Assembly: GCA_016182785.1 (NCBI GenBank)
Contig: JACPFU010000003.1
Location: 270,447 to 334,446 of the forward strand
Direction of reading: 5' to 3'
Source of the DNA: Lysobacterales bacterium
GTDB lineage: Bacteria; Pseudomonadota; Gammaproteobacteria; Xanthomonadales; Ahniellaceae
Length of the DNA: 64,000 nucleotides
In this document: one piece after another, positions 1 to 8,400 of the stretch
How positions within the stretch are numbered: the first letter of the stretch is position 1
Layout of the letters: each line of letters starts with the position of its first letter
Made by a program: the position numbers and the translations under genes
Notes under the pieces: model-generated
Told to the model about the DNA's origin: nothing
The model's database searches: none
Seen by the model: the letters and a program-made list of their open reading frames with translations, nothing else

Positions 1-2
1 TG

Positions 3-767
3 TCCGGCACCGGCGTGCTGGGTGCAGCCGCGTCGATCTTCTTCGCCTACGTGGGGTTCGATGCGGTCTCGACCGCATCCGAGGAGACGCAGAATCCGAA
101 TCGCAATATTCCGATCGGCCTGATCGGGTCGCTCGCGATCTGCACCGTGTTCTACCTGCTGGTTTCCTACGCCGCGATCGGCACCGCCGGCGCGCAACCG
201 GGTGGGGCGTTGTCGCAGTCGAAGGAACCGCTGGCATTCGTGCTCAAGAACCTCGGTTGGCCCAAGCTGGGGGATGCGGTGGGCTGGGCGGCAATCATTG
301 CGCTGCCTTCGGTCATCCTGATGATGATCTACGGCCAGACGCGCATCCTGTTCACGATGTCGCGTGACGGGCTGATGCCGAAGATGTTCTCGGATGTGCA
401 TCCGCGTTTCTTCACGCCGCACAAGGTGACGATCGTCACCGGCGTGGCCGTTGCCTTGTTCGCCGCGATGTTCCCGGTGGACGCGCTGGCGGACATCTCC
501 AACGCCGGCACGCTGTTCGCGTTCTTCATGGTCGCGGTGGGCGTGATGGTGCTGCGCGTCACCCAGCCGAACCGTCCGCGCCCGTTCCGGTCGCCGCTGA
601 TCTGGATCGTCGGTCCGGGTGCGGTGGTGGGATGCGCGGTGCTGTTCATGAGCCTCGGTTGGAACCCGACCATCAAGTACTTCCTGATCTGGGCCGCAAT
701 CGGCCTGGTGGTGTACTTCGGTTATGCGCGTTCGCGCAGCGTGCTGGCCCACGGGGAGCGCGCGTAA
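3..767 (+). CDS. APC-family amino acid permease, C-terminal part
   Basis: Inner-membrane amino acid transporter of the APC/CAT (YfnA-like) type. The window starts inside the gene, so the first half is missing; the frame is open from base 3 and the GTG at 15 is internal. The visible start contains [20 protein letters not shown], the conserved segment of cationic amino acid permeases, followed by about five to six hydrophobic helices and a short basic tail ending in a TAA. The substrate cannot be decided from the C-terminal half. The family is recognised with good confidence. Confidence 0.88.
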   Translation, partial: SGTGVLGAAASIFFAYVGFDAVSTASEETQNPNRNIPIGLIGSLAICTVFYLLVSYAAIGTAGAQPGGALSQSKEPLAFVLKNLGWPKLGDAVGWAAIIALPSVILMMIYGQTRILFTMSRDGLMPKMFSDVHPRFFTPHKVTIVTGVAVALFAAMFPVDALADISNAGTLFAFFMVAVGVMVLRVTQPNRPRPFRSPLIWIVGPGAVVGCAVLFMSLGWNPTIKYFLIWAAIGLVVYFGYARSRSVLAHGERA

Positions 768-776
768 CCGCCGATT

Positions 777-853
777 GCGCCCGTAGCTCAGCTGGATAGA
801 GCACCGGGCTTCGAACCCGGTGGTCGGGGGTTCGAGTCCCTCCGGGCGCGCCA
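777..853 (+). tRNA. tRNA-Arg (anticodon TCG)
   Basis: A full cloverleaf folds by eye. The acceptor stem GCGCCCG (777-783) pairs with CGGGCGC (843-849), and CCA is encoded at 851-853. The D arm is GCTC/GAGC. The anticodon stem CCGGG/CCCGG closes the loop CTTCGAA, giving anticodon TCG, which reads CGA arginine codons. The T arm contains GGTTCGAGTCC. A hairpin terminator follows directly. Confidence 0.96.
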
Positions 854-858
854 ATGCA

Positions 859-894
859 GAAGGCCAGTGGATTCGCGTCCACTGGCCTTCGCGT
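859..894. terminator. Rho-independent terminator after tRNA-Arg, possibly bidirectional
   Basis: A perfect 13-bp stem (859-871 with 878-890) closes a TTCGCG loop and is followed by GCGTTTT on the plus strand. It lies between the tRNA and the convergent yeiP gene, so it may serve both. Confidence 0.8.
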
Positions 895-929
895 TTTGGG
901 TGCGGGCGATGTTCAGGTGTCGGCAAAGC

Positions 930-1493
930 TCAGGCGCGGCCGGCGAATTCCCCGGTGGTGGTGTTCACCTGGATCTTCTCGCCGTTGACGATGTACTCCG
1001 GCACCATGATCTCGATGCCGGTATTGAGCTTGGCCGGCTTCGGGCGCTTGGTGGCGGTGGCGCCGCGCAGCTCGGGAGCGGTCTCGACTACCTGCAGGAT
1101 CACGTTCGGCGGCAGTTGCAGTCCCACCGGCGATTCGTCGAGCAGACGCACGAAGCACTCCTCCAGGCCTTCGGTGATGTAGCCGGCGTTGTCGCCGACC
1201 AGGTCCGGGTCCAGCGTGTAGGGCGTGAAGTCCTCGACGTCGAGGAACACGAACGCTTCGCCGTCCATGTACGAGAAGGTCACCGCGCGCCGCGACAGTT
1301 CCACTTCCGGCAGTTCGTCGTCGGCGCGCAGGCTCAGGTCGAGCTTGGTGTTGCCGGGCACCGAGTACATCGAGAAGCGGTAGGTGGTGTTGCCACCGCG
1401 CCCGGTCGGCGCGCTGCGCTCGACGTCCTTGATCTGCCAGATGCGGCCGTCGTGCTCGACCACGGTGCCGCGTTTCATGTCGTAGGCTTTCAT
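930..1493 (-). CDS. yeiP: Elongation factor P-like protein (YeiP/EfpL)
   Basis: A 187-residue, three-domain EF-P paralogue that acts on ribosomes stalled at difficult peptide bonds. The N-terminal loop reads [10 protein letters not shown], the YeiP/EfpL signature, with arginine (about R32) where canonical EF-P carries the modified lysine or its equivalent. [13 protein letters not shown] and GEKI in the C-terminal domain also match YeiP. The end GEFAGRA resembles YeiP termini. It lies 25 bp downstream of an SDR gene on the same strand and is probably cotranscribed with it. True EF-P is less likely because of the loop sequence. Confidence 0.92.
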   Translation of the reverse strand: MKAYDMKRGTVVEHDGRIWQIKDVERSAPTGRGGNTTYRFSMYSVPGNTKLDLSLRADDELPEVELSRRAVTFSYMDGEAFVFLDVEDFTPYTLDPDLVGDNAGYITEGLEECFVRLLDESPVGLQLPPNVILQVVETAPELRGATATKRPKPAKLNTGIEIMVPEYIVNGEKIQVNTTTGEFAGRA

Positions 1494-1518
1494 CGGAAGG
1501 TCCTGGGGAGTCGATGGG

Positions 1519-2286
1519 TCATTTCGGTTGCATGCGGATCGCGCCGTCGAGGCGGATCACGCTGCCATTGAGATAGCGGTTCTGCAGGATGAACGCGACC
1601 GCGTCGGCGAATTCCTCGGGCTTGCCGAGGCGCGGCGGGTAGGGCACCTGCGCGCACAGCGAGTCGTAGACCGCCTGCGGCATGCCATCCACCATCGGCG
1701 TGTGGAACGCGCCGGGCGCGAGCGTCATCACGCGGATGCCGATGCGCGCGAACTCGCGTGCCATCGGCAGGGCCATCGCCACCACGCCGCCCTTGGACGC
1801 CGAGTAGGCCGCCTGGCCGATCTGGCCCTCGAAGGCCGCGATCGACGCGGTGTTGATGATCACGCCGCGCTCGCCGTCCTCGCCCGGCGCATTCGCCTGC
1901 ATCAGGTTTGCGGCAGCCTTGGCGACATTGAACGAGCCGATCAGGTTCACCCGCACCGTGGTCTCGAACTGCGACAGCGGCATTGGCCCGTCCTTGCCGA
2001 GCACGCGGCCGGCGCCGAGGATGCCGGCGCAGCTGATCACGGCGTTGAGTCCGCCCATCGCCGCTTGCGCCTCGGCCAGCGTGGCCTGCACTTCGCTCTC
2101 CGAGGTCACGTCGAGTCTGGCGAACCGCGCGCGTGGGCCGAGTTCGGCGGCGGCTGCCGTTCCCTTGTCGGCGTTGACGTCGAGCAGGGTCACCGCGGCG
2201 CCGTGCGCAAGCAGGTGGCGGGCTACGGCCAGGCCGAGCCCGGAGGCGCCGCCGGTGATGGCAGCCTGGGTCGATGCAAGTTGCAT
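1519..2286 (-). CDS. SDR-family dehydrogenase, HSD17B10/3-hydroxyacyl-CoA dehydrogenase-like
   Basis: A classical short-chain dehydrogenase of 255 residues. The NAD(P)-binding TGGASGLG is at residues 11-18, the catalytic Ser at 148 (NTASIAAF), and Tyr161-x3-Lys165 in YSASK. The overall pattern, including the stretch from MPLSQFE to VNLIGSFN and the C-terminal [18 protein letters not shown], resembles type-2 3-hydroxyacyl-CoA dehydrogenases (HSD10 group), which act in branched-chain and fatty acid oxidation. The start codon is preceded by GGAG at a good distance. It lies just upstream of yeiP. Substrate specificity is inferred from family resemblance only. Confidence 0.87.
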   Translation of the reverse strand: MQLASTQAAITGGASGLGLAVARHLLAHGAAVTLLDVNADKGTAAAAELGPRARFARLDVTSESEVQATLAEAQAAMGGLNAVISCAGILGAGRVLGKDGPMPLSQFETTVRVNLIGSFNVAKAAANLMQANAPGEDGERGVIINTASIAAFEGQIGQAAYSASKGGVVAMALPMAREFARIGIRVMTLAPGAFHTPMVDGMPQAVYDSLCAQVPYPPRLGKPEEFADAVAFILQNRYLNGSVIRLDGAIRMQPK

Positions 2287-2344
2287 GGAGGTCTCCGGAA
2301 AAGGCCGCGATTGTAGCGGACCGCGGCGACCGGGCGCGGACGTC

Positions 2345-2785
2345 TCAGGGGCTCAGACGGTAGAACGCATGGTCGCCGATCTGGGCGATGCGCACGCCAT
2401 GTGCGGCCCAGGATGGTTCGCCGTAGGCGACCGCGAAGAAGTGATCGGCGGTGGGGACTACCGAGAGCCGATCGCCGTCCTGGCTCCAGCGCGCCATGGT
2501 CGCGGCGGAAATCCGCGAGGCGCGATTCCACGCGGCGAGATTGCGAAAGCGGTAGTTCGGCGACACCAGGGTCAGGGCGAACTGGCGCGGTTGCAGCAAC
2601 ACCTGGCACAGGTTGTCGTGGTGGCGGCTGGCGCGCTGGCGACGCAGCGCCACTTCGGCCACCGCGACCTGGCCGAGGATCGGCTGGTCGCGGGCTTCGA
2701 GGTACAGCGCCGCGGTGAGGCAGGTCTGGTCGGCGAGCGGCTGCGGCAGCCAGCTGGCGATCATCAGCAGTGTGGCGAGTTGCAT
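2345..2785 (-). CDS. SleB-like cell wall hydrolase, secreted
   Basis: A small protein of 146 residues with a short hydrophobic signal sequence (MQLATLLMIASWLPQPLA) and a Hydrolase_2/SleB-type core. That core includes LYLEARDQPILGQVAVAEV near residues 28-46, with the putative catalytic Glu30, CQVLLQPRQFA, ADHFFAV, and a terminal IGDHAFYRL. SleB enzymes are lytic transglycosylases of peptidoglycan. The ATG at 2785 was chosen over a longer frame because GGAG sits about 8 bases upstream and the signal peptide begins there. It is single-domain and much shorter than Bacillus SleB, as is common in proteobacteria. Confidence 0.82.
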   Translation of the reverse strand: MQLATLLMIASWLPQPLADQTCLTAALYLEARDQPILGQVAVAEVALRRQRASRHHDNLCQVLLQPRQFALTLVSPNYRFRNLAAWNRASRISAATMARWSQDGDRLSVVPTADHFFAVAYGEPSWAAHGVRIAQIGDHAFYRLSP

Positions 2786-2980
2786 GCGGTACTCCTTCAC
2801 CCATCGCCCGCGCACCTCGCAGCGCACCGGGGACGAATGTCTGGGAGCATCGTCCGGGTCGCCGCTAGAGCCGCCGCTCTAGCGCTGAACGCGCGGTTCA
2901 TCTGCACCAAGCGGCCCTGGGGACGTGGCCGCTGCTGCGGTCGCGCTTGCGAGTCGGCTGCGCGATCGCCGCACACAGAA

Positions 2981-3006
2981 CAACGGCCGGGTTGCCCCGG
3001 CCGTTG
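2981..3006 (-). terminator. Hairpin terminator downstream of the TPR gene
   Basis: An 11-bp GC stem, CAACGGCCGGG (2981-2991) with CCCGGCCGTTG (2996-3006), closes a TTGC loop. On the minus strand it is followed by TTCTGTGTG. It lies 27 bp after the TPR stop codon. The rest of 2786-3032 shows no gene. Confidence 0.6.
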
Positions 3007-3032
3007 CCGACCGCGCATGCTTCCGCCCGCCG

Positions 3033-3881
3033 CTATTCCATCTGCGTCTTGGCGAACGCGATGTCGAGGGCTTCCATGGCGTCATGCGGCTTGAGCTTGA
3101 TCGCCTTCGCATACAGCGCGGCCGCCTCGTCTTCCTTCTTGTCGCCGTGGATCAGCATCAGCGCGTTGGCATATTCGATCAGCGCGATCGGCGAGTCCGG
3201 GGTCAGCTTGATCGCGGTCTTGCAGTGTTCTTCGGCCAGCGACGCCTTGGCGCCGTAGGTCAGGCTGGCGATCATGCCGCCGATCTTGCCGACGATCTCG
3301 GCGTGGTACAGGCCGAGCGCGGTGTGCGCCTCGGCGTGCTTGGGCGCGAGCTTGAGTGTCGCATCCAGACTCTCCTTGACCTTGCCGGCCAGGCCCTGCG
3401 ACAACGCCTTGGCGATCGACAGCAACTGGCTGTAGCGACCGAGCGCGAAGGCGCGGAAGTAGTGGCTGTTGGCTTCCTTCGGCAGTGCCGCGATGGCGTC
3501 CTCGGCGCGCTTGGCCACGGCCTCGAAGCGCCTGGTCTTCTCCTTGTCGTCCTCGACCAGGTACACGGCGTGGATGCCCATCGCCTTGTTCGCCAGCGAC
3601 GCGCCGAGCATGCCGAGGGCTTCACCGGTCTCGAATGCATGCTGGAATTCTCCGGCGTGGTACGCGCACCAGCCTTCCTGCAGGCGCACCGCATGTTTCG
3701 CGGCATCGGCCACCTTGCCGAGCTTGGTGTTGCCCTTGAGCAGCGCGGCGACGCGCGCCTCATCCGGGAATGGCTCCTGGTCGCCGGCGTGCAGTTTCGA
3801 CCAGTTCTTGTGCAGCTTGTCGCCGCTGTAGTCGAAGGCCTTGCTGGTATGTGGAAACGCCGCCCACTTCTTCGTTGCCAT
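3033..3881 (-). CDS. TPR-repeat protein of unknown role
   Basis: A 282-residue helical repeat protein with no signal peptide, so probably cytoplasmic. Several tetratricopeptide-like units are visible, best in the C-terminal half (LKLAPKHAEAHTALGLYHAE and IALIEYANALMLIHGDKKED). The longer frame upstream is rejected because the ATG at 3881 has a strong GAGGAG 5 bases away and begins a sensible protein (MATKKWAAFPH). It is divergent from a phasin gene and close to other lipid-storage genes, so a granule-associated scaffold role is possible but purely positional inference. Confidence 0.82.
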   Translation of the reverse strand: MATKKWAAFPHTSKAFDYSGDKLHKNWSKLHAGDQEPFPDEARVAALLKGNTKLGKVADAAKHAVRLQEGWCAYHAGEFQHAFETGEALGMLGASLANKAMGIHAVYLVEDDKEKTRRFEAVAKRAEDAIAALPKEANSHYFRAFALGRYSQLLSIAKALSQGLAGKVKESLDATLKLAPKHAEAHTALGLYHAEIVGKIGGMIASLTYGAKASLAEEHCKTAIKLTPDSPIALIEYANALMLIHGDKKEDEAAALYAKAIKLKPHDAMEALDIAFAKTQME

Positions 3882-3941
3882 GGTCTCCTCCCGCTCGAAG
3901 CCGCGAGCATCCTGCAATCGGCGGGTCGCGACAAGCACCGG

Positions 3942-3958
3942 TAGTGTGATTGTTCTAG
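3942..3958 (+). promoter_or_regulatory. 17-nt motif upstream of phasin 1, shared with phasin 2
   Basis: TAGTGTGATTGTTCTAG stands out as AT-rich in a GC-rich divergent intergenic region. The same 17-mer with one substitution lies upstream of the second phasin gene (8361-8377, minus strand), each time oriented toward the phasin. It could be a promoter -10 region or an operator; which one cannot be decided here. Confidence 0.5.
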
Positions 3959-4049
3959 CGTCGCTGTCGAAGATGCAGCCGCAGGCGACGCGTGGGTCGG
4001 CGGTCGATGTGATCGCAGCGCGGCGCACCAGTCCCAGCGGAGAATGTCG

Positions 4050-4478
4050 ATGCGTATCCAGAGCAAGTCGAAGAAGGTCAGCAAGGTCGTCGAAGCCAAC
4101 GAAGCCACGCGCAAGCTGGTGCTCGCCGGGCTCGGCGCGGTATCGCTGGTGCAGAAGCAGGGCCAGAAGGCGATCGATGCGCTGGTTGCCGAAGGCGAAG
4201 GGTTCCAGGCCCGCACGAAGAAGTTCGTCAAGACCGCGAACAGCGACGCCCGCAAGTTCACCGCCGGCGTGCGCAAGCAGGTCAGCGGTTACATCAACCC
4301 GCTGCGGGCCAAGGCGCGCAAGAACGTGACGACGGTGGAGAACGCGATCGGCGAGCGCGTCGGCGCGGTGCTCGGTCGATTCGGTGTGCCGTCCAAGGGC
4401 GACGTGCAGGAACTGCTCGCCCGTGTCGCCGAACTGAACCGCGAGATCAAGGGCGGCAGCCGTCGCGCCGCACGCTGA
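4050..4478 (+). CDS. Phasin-family PHA granule-associated protein 1
   Basis: A lysine-rich helical protein of 142 residues. It matches the PhaI/PhaF-type phasin family that coats polyhydroxyalkanoate granules: an N-terminal amphipathic segment (TRKLVLAGLGAVSLVQKQGQ), a long coiled-coil middle, then VLGRFGVPSKGDVQELLARV, the conserved phasin C-terminal element. Two ATGs are in frame, at 4044 and 4050. GGAGA ends directly before 4044, too close to serve it, so 4050 is preferred. It has a hairpin terminator downstream. A paralogue lies at 7802-8293, sharing the LG-x-GVP element. Confidence 0.87.
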   Translation: MRIQSKSKKVSKVVEANEATRKLVLAGLGAVSLVQKQGQKAIDALVAEGEGFQARTKKFVKTANSDARKFTAGVRKQVSGYINPLRAKARKNVTTVENAIGERVGAVLGRFGVPSKGDVQELLARVAELNREIKGGSRRAAR

Positions 4479-4501
4479 TCCGCAGGAAACGGTTTGAACG
4501 A

Positions 4502-4527
4502 AGCCCCGGCCGCAAGGTCGGGGCTTT
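4502..4527. terminator. Terminator between phasin 1 and the TetR gene
   Basis: AGCCCCGGCC (4502-4511) pairs with GGTCGGGGCT (4516-4525), with one G-T pair and a GCAA tetraloop, followed by TTTCTATTT. It directly abuts the end of the convergent regulator gene. Confidence 0.8.
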
Positions 4528-5169
4528 CTATTTGCGGTAGTTGTTGGCCAGCGTGTTCAGGTGCAGGCGTTCTTCGTCGCGCAGGAACGGGGCGATCAGC
4601 ATCATCAGCTGGAAGATGCCCTGGGCCAGGTCCTCGGAGCCTTTCTCGAGCGCGCCGCCGCGCACGGTGTTGTAGCTGAGCCAGAAGGTTGCGACCAGGA
4701 CCACATTGCTTGCGGTGGCCTCGATCTCGGCGCGGCTGGCGCGCATGATCCCGGCCGCGACCAGTCCCTTCAGCACTTCGGTGGCGTTCTCCGTGGCGCG
4801 CTTGAGGATGCGCGCGAAGTGCATGCGCAGCTTGCGGTTGCGGCTGGTGATGTCGACCAGGTCGCGGTACACGAAGCGGAACTCCCACATCGTCTCGAAC
4901 GCCAGGTGCAGCTGCAGCCAGATGTCTTCGAGGTTGGGCAGGCGCTCGTCCGGAGCCACCATTACCCGGTCGATCTTCTCCTCGTAGCGCGCGAACAGGT
5001 TCTCGACGATGTCTTCCTTGTTGCGGAAGTGGTAGTAGAGGTTGCCCGGGCTGATCTCGAGTTCGTCGGCGATGTGGTTGGTGGTGACGTTCGGTTCGCC
5101 GCGTTCGTTGAACATGGCGAGGCTGATGTCGAGGATGCGCTCTCGCGTCTTGGGCGCCACGGCGGCCAA
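4528..5169 (-). CDS. TetR-family regulator, PhaD-like
   Basis: A 213-residue one-component regulator. The N-terminal helix-turn-helix (about residues 10-60) contains TTNHIADELEISPGNLYYHF. The ligand-binding half keeps the RFVYRDLVDITSRNRKL pattern that resembles PhaD of Pseudomonas pha clusters, which controls phasin expression in response to an acyl-derived signal. The gene is 6 bp downstream of the acyl-CoA-binding protein gene and is presumably cotranscribed with it. It is convergent with phasin 1. Control of the local lipid genes is a reasonable inference. The family call is strong, the PhaD assignment moderate. Confidence 0.83.
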   Translation of the reverse strand: MAAVAPKTRERILDISLAMFNERGEPNVTTNHIADELEISPGNLYYHFRNKEDIVENLFARYEEKIDRVMVAPDERLPNLEDIWLQLHLAFETMWEFRFVYRDLVDITSRNRKLRMHFARILKRATENATEVLKGLVAAGIMRASRAEIEATASNVVLVATFWLSYNTVRGGALEKGSEDLAQGIFQLMMLIAPFLRDEERLHLNTLANNYRK

Positions 5170-5175
5170 CGGGCT

Positions 5176-5433
5176 TCAGCCGGCCAGTTTCTTGACGAGA
5201 TCGACGTACTGCTTCTGCGCCGCATCCTGGGCGGTGCCCTTGAGCTTGGCCCAGGCTTCGTACTTGGCGACGCCGACGAAGTCGAAGAACCCGGGCTTCT
5301 CGCCGCTGACATCGCCCTGGGCGCCCTGCTTGTACAAGGCATAGAGCTTGAGCATGGTGTCGTTGTCGGGGCGTTCCTTGAGATTCAGCGCCTTCTTGGC
5401 AGCGTCATCGAACTGTTTCTTGAGATCGGCCAT
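5176..5433 (-). CDS. Acyl-CoA-binding protein (ACBP)
   Basis: A compact cytosolic four-helix protein of 85 residues that sequesters and delivers long-chain acyl-CoA. The family signature is present: YALYKQGAQGDVSGEKPGFF followed by DFVGVAKYEAWAKLKG, matching the YKQAT-x-GD...PG...D-x-x-G-KAKW-x-AW block. The ATG at 5433 is chosen over the upstream extension because it gives exactly the usual ACBP length and has GGAG upstream. It is first in a two-gene unit with the PhaD-like regulator and divergent from the fatty acyl reductase, which would use the same ligand. Confidence 0.92.
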   Translation of the reverse strand: MADLKKQFDDAAKKALNLKERPDNDTMLKLYALYKQGAQGDVSGEKPGFFDFVGVAKYEAWAKLKGTAQDAAQKQYVDLVKKLAG

Positions 5434-5642
5434 GGCGTGCGCTCCGGTTCTTGCTCGATGGGGACCAGCGGGCTTGTAGCACGCGTTTCCGGAAGTGGTC
5501 AACGCGCCTTCACGGTGCGCGCCGAGGGCTAGGAAAGCGGCGAGGGCAGGGCTATCTTTGGGCGGTCGCGACGCCATGTCGCGCGCCTGACGCCGTCCCG
5601 CAGCGCGGCCCGTTCGCGCTGCTCCAACCTGAGGGGAGCACC

Positions 5643-7625
5643 ATGACGTATTTCGTGACCGGCGCCACCGGATTCATCGGTCGCCACCTGCTCGAGAACC
5701 TGCTGAAGCGTCGCGGCAAGATCTACGCGCTGGTGCGCAAGGGATCGCTCGGGAAGCTGGAGGCGCTGATCGAGAAGCTCGGGGCCGGCAAGGGCGAAAT
5801 CGTGCCGATCATCGGTGACCTGACCAAGCCGAAGCTCGGGGTCACGGCGGCGCAGCAGAAGCTGCTCACCGGCAAGGTCAAGCACTTCTTCCATCTGGCC
5901 GCGATCTACGACGTCGAGGCCGACGACGAGGCCAACCACCTGGTCAATGTCGAGGGAACACGCCACGCCCTGCAGTTCGCGGAAGCGATCAAGGCGGGCT
6001 GCTTCCACCACGTCAGTTCGATCGCCGCCGCCGGCCGCTACCAGGGCGTGTTCAAGGAGGACATGTTCAGCGAAGCCGAAGGCCTCGACCACCCCTACTA
6101 CCGAACCAAGCACGAGTCCGAGGGGCTGGTGCGCAGCGACGCGAAGATTCCCTACCGCATCTATCGTCCGGCGATCGTCATCGGTCACTCGCAGACCGGC
6201 GAGATCGACAAGATCGACGGGCCGTACTACTTCTTCCGGCTGATCAAGCGCATGCGCGAGTGGTTGCCGGCGTGGATGCCGACCGTCGGCATCGAGGGCG
6301 CGCGCGTGAACGTGGTGCCGGTCGACTACGTGGTCAACGCCATGGACCACATCGCGCACAAGGCGGGCCTGGACGGGCACTGCTTCCAGCTGGTCGATCC
6401 CGAGCCGATGCGTGTCGGCGAACTGCTGAACACCTTTGCGCGCGCCGCACACGCGCCGGAAATGACCATGCGCCTCGACGCACGCATGTTCGCGGTGATA
6501 CCGCCGATGGTGCGCGGGGCCGTCGCCAATCTGCCGCCGGTGAAGCGCTTCACCAACTCGCTGCTCAAGGACCTTGGCATCCCGCGCGAGGCGCTGAAGT
6601 ACGTGAACCAGCCGACGCGCTACGACAACCGCGAGACCGAACGTGCCTTGCGCGGGTCGAAGATCAAGCTGGCGCCGCTCGACAGCTACGCCTGGCGACT
6701 GTGGGACTACTGGGAGCGCCATCTCGACCCGGACCTGTTCATCGACCGTTCGCTGGAAGGCAAGGTCAAGGGCAAGGTGGTCATGATCACCGGCGGTTCC
6801 TCGGGTATCGGTCTCGCCGCGGCGCTGAAGCTGGCGCCGACCAAGGCCAAGATCCTGATCGTCGCGCGCGGGGTCGAGGAGCTGAACCAGGCCAAGGCGA
6901 CCATCGAGCAGCAGGGCGGGCATTGCTGGGTCTATTCGGCCGACCTCACCGACGAGAAGAGCTGCAACGATCTGGTCGCAACCGTGCTCAAGGAGCACGG
7001 CGGCGTCGACATCCTGATCAACAACGCCGGGCGTTCGATCCGCCGTTCGGTCGCGCTCAGCTACGACCGCTTCCACGACTTCACCCGCACCATCGAGCTG
7101 AACTACTACGGCTCGTTGCGGCTGATCATGGGCTTCCTGCCCGGCATGACCGAGAAGCGGCGCGGGCAAATCATCAACATCTCCTCGATCGGCGTGCTCG
7201 CGAATTCGCCGCGTTTCTCGGCCTATGTCGCGTCCAAGGCCGCACTCGATGCGTTCTCGCGCTGTGCCCAGGCGGAGTTCTCGGACGCCGGCATTGCCTT
7301 CACCACGGTCAACATGCCGCTGGTGCGCACGCCGATGATCGCGCCGACCAAGATGTACGACAGCGTGCCAACGTTGTCGCCGGAGGAAGCGGCCGACCTG
7401 ATCGTCAAGGCCATCATCGAGCGTCCGAGCCGCGTTGCGACGCGCCTCGGCATCTTCGCGGCGACGCTGAATGCAGTCGCCCCGAAGGCTTACGAGGTGG
7501 TGATGAACACCGCGTTCAACCTGTTCCCGGATTCGGCTGCAGCGAAGGGCATGAAGGGCCGCGACGAGAAGCCCTCCAGCGAGCAGATCGCCTTCGCGGC
7601 GCTGATGCGCGGCGTGCACTGGTAG
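5643..7625 (+). CDS. Bifunctional fatty acyl-CoA/ACP reductase (alcohol-forming), Maqu_2220-like
   Basis: A 660-residue enzyme predicted to reduce long-chain acyl-CoA or acyl-ACP to fatty alcohol. The N-terminal extended SDR (male-sterility/FAR type) has GATGFIG at 7-13, the HHVSSIAAAG active-site strand and Tyr152-x3-Lys156. The C-terminal classical SDR has TGGSSGIG at 383-390, NNAGRSIRRS, NISSIGVL and Tyr528-x3-Lys532. Length, domain order and many blocks (DGPYYFF, NLPPVKRFTNSLL, MPLVRTPMIAPTKMYDSVPT, terminal MRGVHW) closely match my memory of Marinobacter Maqu_2220, a wax-ester pathway enzyme. The ATG at 5643 has GAGGGGAG upstream. It is divergent from the ACBP gene. Confidence 0.92.
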   Translation: MTYFVTGATGFIGRHLLENLLKRRGKIYALVRKGSLGKLEALIEKLGAGKGEIVPIIGDLTKPKLGVTAAQQKLLTGKVKHFFHLAAIYDVEADDEANHLVNVEGTRHALQFAEAIKAGCFHHVSSIAAAGRYQGVFKEDMFSEAEGLDHPYYRTKHESEGLVRSDAKIPYRIYRPAIVIGHSQTGEIDKIDGPYYFFRLIKRMREWLPAWMPTVGIEGARVNVVPVDYVVNAMDHIAHKAGLDGHCFQLVDPEPMRVGELLNTFARAAHAPEMTMRLDARMFAVIPPMVRGAVANLPPVKRFTNSLLKDLGIPREALKYVNQPTRYDNRETERALRGSKIKLAPLDSYAWRLWDYWERHLDPDLFIDRSLEGKVKGKVVMITGGSSGIGLAAALKLAPTKAKILIVARGVEELNQAKATIEQQGGHCWVYSADLTDEKSCNDLVATVLKEHGGVDILINNAGRSIRRSVALSYDRFHDFTRTIELNYYGSLRLIMGFLPGMTEKRRGQIINISSIGVLANSPRFSAYVASKAALDAFSRCAQAEFSDAGIAFTTVNMPLVRTPMIAPTKMYDSVPTLSPEEAADLIVKAIIERPSRVATRLGIFAATLNAVAPKAYEVVMNTAFNLFPDSAAAKGMKGRDEKPSSEQIAFAALMRGVHW

Positions 7626-7673
7626 GGCACGGAACACCAGCCCATGAATTGGCCTCCCGCAGAGAGAGAATCA

Positions 7674-7706
7674 TGTGGGAGGTCCACTTGTGGACCGATT
7701 GCTTCG
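7674..7706 (+). repeat. REP-like extragenic palindrome
   Basis: TGTGGGA is followed by the perfect palindrome GGTCCACTTGTGGACC (7681-7696) and CGATTGCTTCG. A GTGGGAG-type head next to a hairpin is the layout of RAYT-associated REP elements in pseudomonads and xanthomonads. It lies between two convergent genes. A further inverted pair, AGCCCGCCA/TGGCGGGCT (7716-7724/7762-7770), may act as a terminator. Confidence 0.6.
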
Positions 7707-7801
7707 CAAATAAGAAGCCCGCCAGCCGGCCGAAGGGGAGGGATCTGTCGGCGTGATCGGATGGCGGGCTAATCGGTAGGCGCGCGGGGCGCCGGATACG
7801 G

Positions 7802-8293
7802 TTACTTGGCGGCGGCCTTGCGCACGGCCTTCTTGGCCGGGGCCTTCTTCGCGGCCGGCGCGGTCGCCTGCGGGTTCAGCTTCTTGACTGCCTTGCTCAG
7901 TTCCTCGACGCGCGAAACCAGGGCTTCCATTTCGTCGCGGCCGGGCACGCCGAGCTTGCCGAGCGCGCGCGATACGCGATCCTCGAACACCTTCTCGAGC
8001 TTGTCCCAGGTATCCGATGCGCGTTCCTTCACTTTTTCCACCTTCGTCTCGACCACGTCACGGACTTCGTCGACCTTGCCGGTCGCGAACTTGCGCGTCT
8101 TCTGCTCGATCGACATGCCTTCCTTCACCAGCGTCTCGAACAGCTTGCCACCCTGGCCTTGCGCGTTCTTCAGCGCGCCGAGCCCTGCGGCCCAGATCTG
8201 CTGCGCGGATTCGACCAGCGCACCGGCCTTCTGGGCAGCGGCGGCGGACGACTGCGACGAAGTGCTCTTGGACTTGAACTTGGGCTTGCTCAT
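7802..8293 (-). CDS. Phasin-family PHA granule-associated protein 2 with histone-like tail
   Basis: A 163-residue phasin: a low-complexity Ser/Ala start, an amphipathic helix (QQIWAAGLGALKNAQGQGGK), a long charged coiled coil with VETKVEKVKERASDTWDKL, then LGKLGVPGRDEMEALVSRVE. The C-terminus is an AAKKAPAKK-type lysine/alanine tail as in PhaF, which binds DNA non-specifically and can tether granules to the nucleoid. A TGGAGGG ribosome site precedes the ATG. It is a paralogue of the phasin at 4050-4478 but carries the basic tail that copy lacks. It is preceded by the shared 17-nt motif. Confidence 0.88.
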   Translation of the reverse strand: MSKPKFKSKSTSSQSSAAAAQKAGALVESAQQIWAAGLGALKNAQGQGGKLFETLVKEGMSIEQKTRKFATGKVDEVRDVVETKVEKVKERASDTWDKLEKVFEDRVSRALGKLGVPGRDEMEALVSRVEELSKAVKKLNPQATAPAAKKAPAKKAVRKAAAK

Positions 8294-8360
8294 GTTCCCT
8301 CCACGGAATGGTTTGACCGGCGAAACGCCGGCGCAGTGCGCAGGATCATCTGCACGCTGC

Positions 8361-8377
8361 CTAGAATAATCACACTA
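8361..8377 (-). promoter_or_regulatory. 17-nt motif upstream of phasin 2
   Basis: Read on the minus strand this is TAGTGTGATTATTCTAG, 16 of 17 positions identical to the element upstream of phasin 1 and in the same orientation relative to the gene. It begins 84 bases upstream of the start codon, compared with about 108 for phasin 1. Confidence 0.5.
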
Positions 8378-8400
8378 TGCAGCGGCGTCGCTGGCGACGA

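Noticed and set aside
777..853. tRNA-Arg as a genomic island attachment site
   Set aside because: No integrase and no duplicated tRNA 3' end were seen nearby.
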